A stretch of DNA of 64,000 nt from a virus: positions 1-64,000 of the IMG/VR virus record IMGVR_UViG_3300014501_000015, one strand, 5' to 3'. The notes under the pieces were generated by a model. It was not told the DNA's origin. It did no database searches and saw only the letters and a program-made list of their open reading frames with translations. Position 1 is the stretch's first letter, and every line of letters starts with the position of its first letter. The position numbers were made by a program, and so were the translations under genes. This document shows, piece by piece, positions 15,718 to 20,828 of the stretch.

Positions 15718-15758
15718 GCATCTACCCGCCTGGCCGATACCGAAGGAGCGACGAATGA
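15714..15758 (+). CDS. Tiny coupled ORF, 14 aa
   Basis: ATGA-coupled reading MSIYPPGRYRRSDE, largely encoded by the 32-bp repeat in an alternative frame. Possibly only a translational bridge. Confidence 0.2.
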   Translation: MSIYPPGRYRRSDE

Positions 15759-15760
15759 GT
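15729..15760 (+). repeat. 32-bp start-associated repeat, copy 1
   Basis: Carries GAAGGAG and the ATG (15755) of the next gene. Identical in all 32 positions to 16063-16094 and 17121-17152. Confidence 0.85.
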
Positions 15761-16096
15761 GAAGGTGCCCCCCCCGACCCCGATGTCCCGGTCCTCCGAC
15801 TCCGCATAGCGGAGCTAGAAGCACAGGTAGAGCGGCTGCGAAACGACCATTTCTTCTCGCTTGAGGCGTCCGAGATTCGGGCGGCTGAGTTGGAGAATGC
15901 GCTGGTCGAAATCGACACCTACCTCGCCAACGATCCAGACGTATGGCGAATCGTCAGTGTGTGCAAGGCGGGGGAAGTTCTCTGCGACGTACTCGGTCCC
16001 GAGACAATCGCTGCAATCAATGCGGGGGTGGAAGCGAACCTCTGCGCCAAGTGTTCAGACGCCCTGGCCGATACCGAAGGAGCGACGAATGAGTAG
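15755..16096 (+). CDS. Coiled-coil protein, 113 aa
   Basis: Residues 10-60 form a heptad-rich coiled coil (VLRLRIAELEAQVERLRND). The C-terminus has C-x2-C (LCAKCSDAL) and ends ALADTEGATNE, the residues encoded by repeat copy 2. The start lies inside repeat copy 1. Confidence 0.6.
   Translation: MSEGAPPDPDVPVLRLRIAELEAQVERLRNDHFFSLEASEIRAAELENALVEIDTYLANDPDVWRIVSVCKAGEVLCDVLGPETIAAINAGVEANLCAKCSDALADTEGATNE
16063..16094 (+). repeat. 32-bp start-associated repeat, copy 2
   Basis: Encodes the C-terminal residues of the coiled-coil protein and carries the ribosome-binding site and ATG (16089) of the next gene. Confidence 0.85.
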
Positions 16097-16340
16097 GTGG
16101 TGGCAGACAGAGCACTTCACTCTCGATGACGGGGCGATTGTCGATGTGAGGTGGTGGGATCGAGTCACCACCCACCGACGTATCTCGCCCATCGTCCTCT
16201 GGTGGTACTACAACGTGCTCCGATATCCCAAGCCGCCACCGTTTGCCAAAGATCGGATCGCCCAGCACTTTGGGTTCGTTGACGGCATCCCGGCGTGCAA
16301 GGGGCCGATCTGTGAGGCCCACGAATGGAAGGTGCCATGA
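16089..16340 (+). CDS. Hypothetical Trp-rich protein, 83 aa
   Basis: Sequence MSRWWQTEHFTLDDGAIVDV followed by a tryptophan/tyrosine-rich middle (IVLWWYYNVLRYP) that could be a membrane-associated segment. The start is inside repeat copy 2. No family. Confidence 0.5.
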   Translation: MSRWWQTEHFTLDDGAIVDVRWWDRVTTHRRISPIVLWWYYNVLRYPKPPPFAKDRIAQHFGFVDGIPACKGPICEAHEWKVP

Positions 16341-16364
16341 CCACCCCCATCTCCCCCGAAGACC
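16337..16364 (+). repeat. 28-bp start-spanning direct repeat, copy 2
   Basis: Exact copy of 14601-14628, beginning at the ATG of the following gene. Confidence 0.75.
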
Positions 16365-16600
16365 TGGAGGCAACTGTGCCCGAACACGAAACAGACGTAA
16401 CGGTAGGCCGGTTCATGGTGTTTGACATCGGCTGTCTGGAATGCGGTGAGCCATCGGACATCGTTGGGTTCTTCACCACCACAGATGAGGCGGTTCTTCG
16501 GGCCACAGACGCCGAAAAGGAACAAAAGGAAGACTGGCACGGCCAACACGCTTTCGTCATCTTCGACCTCTCGGACGGGAGCAGGGTGGATTATGACTGA
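16337..16600 (+). CDS. Hypothetical protein starting MTTPISPED, 87 aa
   Basis: Shares its first nine residues with the protein at 14601 but is otherwise different (VTVGRFMVFDIGCLECGEPS). CxxC pair present. ATG 16337 has GGAAGG upstream and is preferred to ATG 16325. Confidence 0.5.
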   Translation: MTTPISPEDLEATVPEHETDVTVGRFMVFDIGCLECGEPSDIVGFFTTTDEAVLRATDAEKEQKEDWHGQHAFVIFDLSDGSRVDYD

Positions 16601-16637
16601 TTCAATCAAGCGCAACGTGATCCCGGTGAAGTCGTGA
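16593..16637 (+). CDS. Tiny coupled ORF, 14 aa
   Basis: Encodes MTDSIKRNVIPVKS between overlapping genes and ends in a GTGA overlap with the XF1762 gene. Comparable in position and length to the 14-aa ORF at 13791. Confidence 0.25.
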   Translation: MTDSIKRNVIPVKS

Positions 16638-17080
16638 GCCTTCATCTCGTGCCCGTTGATTTCCCCACCGCGAGCGGGTTCGTGGCGGAATGGCACCGCC
16701 ACCATCGCCCTCCCGTGGGTCACAAGTTCTCCCTCGGCGTGGCTGACGAGGAAGGCGTGCTCCGAGGCGTAGCGATGGTCGGTCGTCCAGTAGCTCGGCA
16801 CTACGCCGATGGGCTGACGCTGGAAGTCAACCGCACGGCGACGGATGGCACGCCAAATGCCAACTCAATGCTCTACGGAGCCGCCTGGCGGGCAACAAAG
16901 GCGCTCGGCTACTCGCGGCTCATCACATACACCCAGGCGGGAGAATCCGGTTCATCCTTACGGGCAGCTGGCTGGATCGTGCTGGCCGAACTCCAAGCCC
17001 GGAGAGGGTGGGACACGCCGAGCCGCCGACGTGACGCACATGGGGTCGATGCGATCCCCCGCACGCTGTGGGAGGCGTAG
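16634..17080 (+). CDS. XF1762-family (Mom-like GNAT) protein
   Basis: 148 aa. Family blocks are all present: EWHRHHRPPVGHKFSLGVAD, GVAMVGRPVARHYADG, LEVNRTATDGTPNANSMLYG, LITYTQAGESGSSLRAAGW. These proteins share the acyltransferase-like fold proposed for phage Mu Mom, which modifies adenines. With the ParB-like and ATPase-acyltransferase genes at 8.5-10.2 kb it completes a plausible Mom-type set. GTG start. Confidence 0.8.
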   Translation: MSLHLVPVDFPTASGFVAEWHRHHRPPVGHKFSLGVADEEGVLRGVAMVGRPVARHYADGLTLEVNRTATDGTPNANSMLYGAAWRATKALGYSRLITYTQAGESGSSLRAAGWIVLAELQARRGWDTPSRRRDAHGVDAIPRTLWEA

Positions 17081-17154
17081 TGAGCGATGACGGGATGGAT
17101 AAGTGTGCCGACTGCGGCCACCTGGCCGATACCGAAGGAGCGACGAATGAGTAA
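17080..17154 (+). CDS. Small Cys protein, 24 aa
   Basis: GTG start overlapping the preceding TAG; encodes MSDDGMDKCADCGHLADTEG and three more residues before NE. A CxxCGH zinc half-site is followed by residues specified by repeat copy 3. Its C-terminus is identical to that of the coiled-coil protein ending at 16096. Confidence 0.4.
   Translation: MSDDGMDKCADCGHLADTEGATNE
17121..17152 (+). repeat. 32-bp start-associated repeat, copy 3
   Basis: Third identical copy; carries the ribosome-binding site and ATG (17147) of the pentapeptide-repeat gene. Confidence 0.85.
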
Positions 17155-17929
17155 GCCACTGGTTACCATGACCGTTCACACGATTGACGAGGCCCTATCC
17201 AAGTTCGACCTGGTATCCGGTGTGGGGTCCGAGGCAGACGGTAAGGCGTGCGCCATGACCCTGCTGGCGTGGATGGCAGGCAAGCCGTGGACCGATCGCC
17301 CCGACTGCGCCCACCCGATCATCGCCGACGGCGTGATCCGGGCCAACGATGCCCCCGACACCACGCCCACCATGCGCGAGGAACTGGTCCGAGCGGGACA
17401 GACCGGCATCCTCGACACTTGGTGGATACCCGGTGTGGTCATCGCCTGGGCACTGTCGGGCGAGCGGGGCAAGGAGCCACCGAGCCAGTACGAGCGGGCG
17501 CTAACGGCGGTCAAGCGGCTTGGAGAGTGGAAAGTGGACAAGCCGCGTCCCGACCTCCGGGGTGCCAACCTCGGGAGTGCCAACCTCGGGAGTGCCGACC
17601 TCGGGAGTGCCGACCTCGGGAGTGCCAACCTCCGGGGTGCCGACCTCCGGAGTGCCAACCTCCGGAGTGCCAACCTCGCGGGTGCCAACCTCGCGGGTGC
17701 CAACCTCGGGGGTGCCAACCTCCGGGGTGCCAACCTCCGGGGTGCCAACCTCGGGGGTGCCGACCTCGGGGGTGCCGACCTCGGGAGTGCCGACCTCGGG
17801 AGTGCCAACCTCGCGGGTGCCGACCTCCGGAGTGCCAACCTCCTGGGTGCCTACGCGAACAGCTATACGATCTTCCCCGAAGGCGCACCCTGGACGGTCC
17901 CCGAGTCGGGCCTGGTGGTGCCGAAGTGA
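17147..17929 (+). CDS. Pentapeptide-repeat protein
   Basis: 260 aa. Residues 1-135 form a mixed alpha/beta N-terminal domain found on phage pentapeptide proteins (FDLVSGVGSEADGKACAM ...). Residues 136-235 are 20 consecutive A(D/N)LxG/S quintets, predicted to form a right-handed quadrilateral beta-helix, and a short aromatic tail follows. Qnr/MfpA-type members mimic DNA and bind gyrase; whether this one does is unknown. The start lies within repeat copy 3. Confidence 0.8.
   Translation: MSKPLVTMTVHTIDEALSKFDLVSGVGSEADGKACAMTLLAWMAGKPWTDRPDCAHPIIADGVIRANDAPDTTPTMREELVRAGQTGILDTWWIPGVVIAWALSGERGKEPPSQYERALTAVKRLGEWKVDKPRPDLRGANLGSANLGSADLGSADLGSANLRGADLRSANLRSANLAGANLAGANLGGANLRGANLRGANLGGADLGGADLGSADLGSANLAGADLRSANLLGAYANSYTIFPEGAPWTVPESGLVVPK
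17552..17851 (+). repeat. Minisatellite of twenty 15-bp units
   Basis: Twenty units of the form (G/A)ACCTCxGGxGTGCC encode the pentapeptides. Variation is almost confined to a few codon positions per unit. The near-identity at silent positions indicates recent unit duplication or conversion rather than old divergence. Confidence 0.9.
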
Positions 17930-18813
17930 CCCCCATGCTCGACATCCAGCGCCGCTGGTCCGAGACCTTCCGCATCCGACTGGGCGAGAAGAAGGTCAAC
18001 GCCAAGGGCAAGGAGTACCCGTCGTCGCTCGACAATCAGATCAGAGTCACCAGCCAGTCGCCCGATGTGATCGACGCCATCGTGAAGGTCTACGGCGGCA
18101 CCACGTCGGACTGGGGCGACCAGCGCCAGGCGTACCTCCCGACCGACCATCTGAGGATCATGGTCCTGCCCGGCGAGGCGTGCGTCGGATGGTGGGAACA
18201 GTGGCGGAAGAAGGACGGCGGGATGCCGGTCTGCACCAAGAGGTGCGACGGTGAGCACGACACCCTGACCGGCGAGGCGTGTTCCTGCCCCTCGATCACC
18301 CAGCGACTGGCGAGCAAGGACACCTACTGCCAGCCGACCACCCGCCTTTGGGTCATGCTCCCCGACGTGGAGGTCATCGGCACGGGTCGCCTGGAGACTC
18401 ATGGCATCATCGCCGCCGAGACTCTGCCCCAGTCGGTCGATGTGCTCAAGCACGCCCTCAAGCGGGGAGAGATGGTGCCCGCCATTCTCCGCATCGTGCG
18501 GGTCGAGTCATCCGGCAAATCGTTTGTCGTGCCGAAGATCGAGGTAACCGGACTGTCGCTCGATCAAGTTCTGGCCGGGGAGGTCGTATGGCGTTCCCCA
18601 CGTGCGCTCTCCCCGGTCGGCCTTCCGTCCCTGCCTAGCCCGTCTCCATCGGGAGAAGGGGGGCCTGCTACGTCGGAAGTCTCACGAACCGCCCAAGGCT
18701 CCCCGGCAGGGCCGGACCCCAGAGCCTCAGAACCCGTTGTGAGCGCCCAACCACCACGCGAACCCGTAGAACGCTCCAAATCGGCCCCCAGCGGGCTCTC
18801 AAAGAGAACCTGA
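17926..18813 (+). CDS. phiC31 gp3-like recombination directionality factor homologue
   Basis: 295 aa. Matches the actinophage gp3-like family: RIRLGEKKVNAKGKEYPSSL, VYGGTTSDWGD, a cysteine cluster (CTKRCDGEHDTLTGEACSC), TTRLWVMLPDVEVIGTGRL and HGIIAAETLP. In phiC31 gp3 switches the serine integrase to excision; homologues also occur in phages without integrases, where the role is unclear. From about residue 220 the tail is proline/serine-rich and disordered. GTG start overlaps the previous stop. Confidence 0.75.
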   Translation: MTPMLDIQRRWSETFRIRLGEKKVNAKGKEYPSSLDNQIRVTSQSPDVIDAIVKVYGGTTSDWGDQRQAYLPTDHLRIMVLPGEACVGWWEQWRKKDGGMPVCTKRCDGEHDTLTGEACSCPSITQRLASKDTYCQPTTRLWVMLPDVEVIGTGRLETHGIIAAETLPQSVDVLKHALKRGEMVPAILRIVRVESSGKSFVVPKIEVTGLSLDQVLAGEVVWRSPRALSPVGLPSLPSPSPSGEGGPATSEVSRTAQGSPAGPDPRASEPVVSAQPPREPVERSKSAPSGLSKRT

Positions 18814-18854
18814 GCCGAACCGGACGACTCGATGAGAGTTTCACGTGGCGCAAG

Positions 18855-18863
18855 TTATCCACA
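18855..18863 (+). promoter_or_regulatory. Perfect DnaA box
   Basis: TTATCCACA lies in the 93-bp gap between the early module and the packaging module. It matches the bacterial DnaA 9-mer consensus exactly. A single box is weak evidence for an origin but could bind host DnaA. Confidence 0.45.
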
Positions 18864-18906
18864 GGATCAAGCGAGCGATCCGTATACGCGGGTACGATGA
18901 CAGATC

Positions 18907-19203
18907 ATGGCAACCGTTCGCTTCTCCCAGCCCGCCGGTAGGCATGAGACGTTCGTCCGGAATCTCCCGGTTGGTTTTCGAGGGGCCAACGTGGTGGATG
19001 ACGTCGGCGCCATCGTGGGTACCGTGACCAGCGCCTATATCGACGCCGACGGGAAGAATATCGAGGTCACGGCCGAGATCGAAGATGAGTTCTTCGGCGC
19101 CCTCGACCACGTAATGGTAAGCGCAGCACTCACCGAGGACGCACGCCCACCACTGACCTTCAGCCCCTTCGACCTAGAGGATGGTGCCGATGCCGACGAC
19201 TGA
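18907..19203 (+). CDS. Hypothetical beta-rich protein, 98 aa
   Basis: First gene of the rightward packaging module. Sequence VRFSQPAGRHETFVRNLPVG with alternating strands and an acidic tail. A TACGAT box ends 8 nt before the ATG, so a very short leader is possible. No family. Confidence 0.55.
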   Translation: MATVRFSQPAGRHETFVRNLPVGFRGANVVDDVGAIVGTVTSAYIDADGKNIEVTAEIEDEFFGALDHVMVSAALTEDARPPLTFSPFDLEDGADADD

Positions 19204-19366
19204 GCGAGAGACACACGACCCGATTGTCAAAGGCCGAGGCGATGACAGCTACGCCATCTGCGATGTCTGTGTCCGCAAGACGTTCCGGTGCGTGCCCCTA
19301 GTGACCGGCTCCCGTAAGCACGTCAACCGGGTAGTGCGGGAGCACCGGGATAGGGGCCTGTCATGA
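19190..19366 (+). CDS. Hypothetical protein, 58 aa
   Basis: Contains ICDVCVRKTFRCVP, a possible zinc site, then a basic helix. ATG 19190 has AGAGG about 9 nt upstream and is preferred over ATG 19181. Overlaps the next GTG/ATG by 4 nt. Confidence 0.5.
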   Translation: MPTTERETHDPIVKGRGDDSYAICDVCVRKTFRCVPLVTGSRKHVNRVVREHRDRGLS

Positions 19367-19935
19367 CGGTCACCGAAGGTGTTGGTAGAGCGAGTGTTGA
19401 TCATTTGCCCATCCGGACCAGGGCCGCAGCCAAAGCGCAGCAGCACGCCGAACGTAAATTGCTCTGCGTCGAATTGCGACGGAGCGGTAACACCTTTGAC
19501 CAGATCGGCGCCCGAATTGGGATCAGCCAACAGCACGCCACCCGGCTCTACAAAGCCGCCCTGCTCGACACCTACCGAAGGCCGGCCGAAGAGGAGCGTG
19601 AACTGGAACTTTCGAGGGTCGACGGGCTGCTGAGACGCTGGTGGCCGGACCTGCTCCAAGCCGACACCGCAATCGCCGAACGGGCGTCCAACCAAATCCG
19701 CTGGATCCTCCACTACCGCGCCGAGCTGCTCGGGCTCAAAATCAACAAAGTCGACCTAACCGTGACCCAGGGCGGCGTGACAATCCCGGCGGACAATGAC
19801 GTATGGCAGCAGCTCCAAGCCATGCGAGCGCAGCACTTAGCGGGCGAATCACCAGGTCAGGCGGTTATCGATGTGGAAGCGTTGCCGGCGAGCCCGAACG
19901 GGCATGCACCAGAAACGAACGGCAAAACGCCATGA
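19363..19935 (+). CDS. terS: Small terminase subunit (HTH, candidate)
   Basis: 190 aa. An N-terminal HTH (NTFDQIGARIGISQQHATRL) is followed by a helical oligomerisation-type region (SRVDGLLRRWWPDLLQADTA ... RAELLGL) and a disordered tail. This matches the architecture of actinophage TerS proteins, which recognise the packaging site and stimulate TerL. TerL lies four genes downstream. Confidence 0.65.
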   Translation: MTVTEGVGRASVDHLPIRTRAAAKAQQHAERKLLCVELRRSGNTFDQIGARIGISQQHATRLYKAALLDTYRRPAEEERELELSRVDGLLRRWWPDLLQADTAIAERASNQIRWILHYRAELLGLKINKVDLTVTQGGVTIPADNDVWQQLQAMRAQHLAGESPGQAVIDVEALPASPNGHAPETNGKTP

Positions 19936-20180
19936 GGGTGCTATCGGTCAGGCTCGACGACGTCACCTATGCCCAAGCGGAACGAGCACGTCTGGACGCC
20001 GGTCTGACTCGCACCGTCTGGCTCCGTAGCGCCGTAGAAGACGCCGTGACGGCATCGTCGCAGCCCAGGCCACCCGATGAAATGGCCACTCGATTCTGTA
20101 CCCACCCGAGCGCCAAGCGACTCGATGACGGGCTCTGCGTAGCCTGCGGGTCAGCCGTCGGCGTGGTTGAGACCGTCTGA
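19932..20180 (+). CDS. Ribbon-helix-helix protein with zinc-ribbon tail (A)
   Basis: 82 aa. N-terminal RHH (VLSVRLDDVTYAQAERARLD ... TRTVWLRSAV) and a C-terminal CTHPSAKRLDDGLCVAC unit. The gene at 20222 has the same two parts, so the pair are tandem paralogues. Likely a dimeric DNA-binding regulator. Confidence 0.65.
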   Translation: MRVLSVRLDDVTYAQAERARLDAGLTRTVWLRSAVEDAVTASSQPRPPDEMATRFCTHPSAKRLDDGLCVACGSAVGVVETV

Positions 20181-20182
20181 AA

Positions 20183-20200
20183 GGTATTACCGGTATTACC
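20183..20200 (+). promoter_or_regulatory. Tandem 9-bp operator-like repeat
   Basis: GGTATTACC occurs twice back to back, with a TACCGGTA palindrome at the junction. It precedes a TAGGAT box (20209-20214) and the second RHH gene. Tandem direct repeats are the usual operator type for RHH dimers. Confidence 0.55.
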
Positions 20201-20221
20201 AACCGCGCTAGGATGAGGGCC

Positions 20222-20590
20222 ATGCCGATCGTCACTCTGAAAGCAACCCCGGAGTTCATCGTTCGGGTCGACCAAGCCGCCGATGCCGCGGGCGAGTCCC
20301 GGTCTGAGTACCTGCGATCCGCCGCCGAGATCCGGATGAACCCGCCAGTGATCGGCGCCGACCCTCAGCCCGTATTCAACGCCCGAGCCGAAGCTCGCTC
20401 GCGGCCACCCAAGTCGTCGAGGCAGGGGGTGGACACTCATAACGAAAGCTCGCCACGACCAGCGCGTTCGGTCAGAGCCTCTTCTCGGGGTGCAACGCGG
20501 CCCTCTGTCTCGACGAAAGCGAAGTGTCCTCATCCGCCGGCCCGAATCCAAAAGGGCCAGTGCCAAGCCTGCTCGGAGTACGTGGGGTGA
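20222..20590 (+). CDS. Ribbon-helix-helix protein with zinc-ribbon tail (B)
   Basis: 122 aa. RHH at the N-terminus (IVTLKATPEFIVRVDQAADA ... SRSEYLRSAAE), a long disordered basic linker, and a C-terminal CPHPPARIQKGQCQAC unit paralogous to gene A. ATG 20222 chosen over 20213 because GAGGG lies 4 nt upstream. Confidence 0.65.
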   Translation: MPIVTLKATPEFIVRVDQAADAAGESRSEYLRSAAEIRMNPPVIGADPQPVFNARAEARSRPPKSSRQGVDTHNESSPRPARSVRASSRGATRPSVSTKAKCPHPPARIQKGQCQACSEYVG

Positions 20591-20694
20591 GCCTCTTCTG
20601 GCTAATCCCCGTTCTTCTCGGCGCCTTCTCACTCGGCTTCACCGTCACTCTTTCGATTCTCCGGTACGCCGATCGCCGGCAGATACGGTCGTGA
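20587..20694 (+). CDS. Single-pass membrane miniprotein, 35 aa
   Basis: GTG start overlapping the previous stop. One hydrophobic helix (SLFWLIPVLLGAFSLGFTVT) followed by a basic tail (RYADRRQIRS). Positive-inside orientation suggests N-out/C-in. Function unknown. Confidence 0.45.
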   Translation: MSLFWLIPVLLGAFSLGFTVTLSILRYADRRQIRS

Positions 20695-20828
20695 CCCCTG
20701 ACCGACCACCGACTCTCTCCGAGGCAATGGATGAGTGTCGGCAAGCCTTCCGGGACTTCTGGCACCTGTGGCAAGAGAAGGTAACGCGGCCCATCTTCGA
20801 CATCGTTGTGCGGCGGCGGGTGCGGTGA
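20691..20828 (+). CDS. Hypothetical protein, 45 aa
   Basis: GTG start coupled to the membrane miniprotein and to TerL. Helical, aromatic-rich (AFRDFWHLWQEKVTRPIFDI). No family. Confidence 0.4.
   Translation: MTPDRPPTLSEAMDECRQAFRDFWHLWQEKVTRPIFDIVVRRRVR

Noticed and set aside
17552-17851. CRISPR-like repeat array
   Set aside because: Units are contiguous 15-mers without unique spacers and encode a protein.
17520-18254. Long frames reading repeated PTSGV or PRGCR-type sequences and antisense Arg/His-rich frames
   Set aside because: They are by-products of the 15-bp pentapeptide minisatellite; the frame encoding A(D/N)LxG is the one with a proper start, N-terminal domain and coupling.
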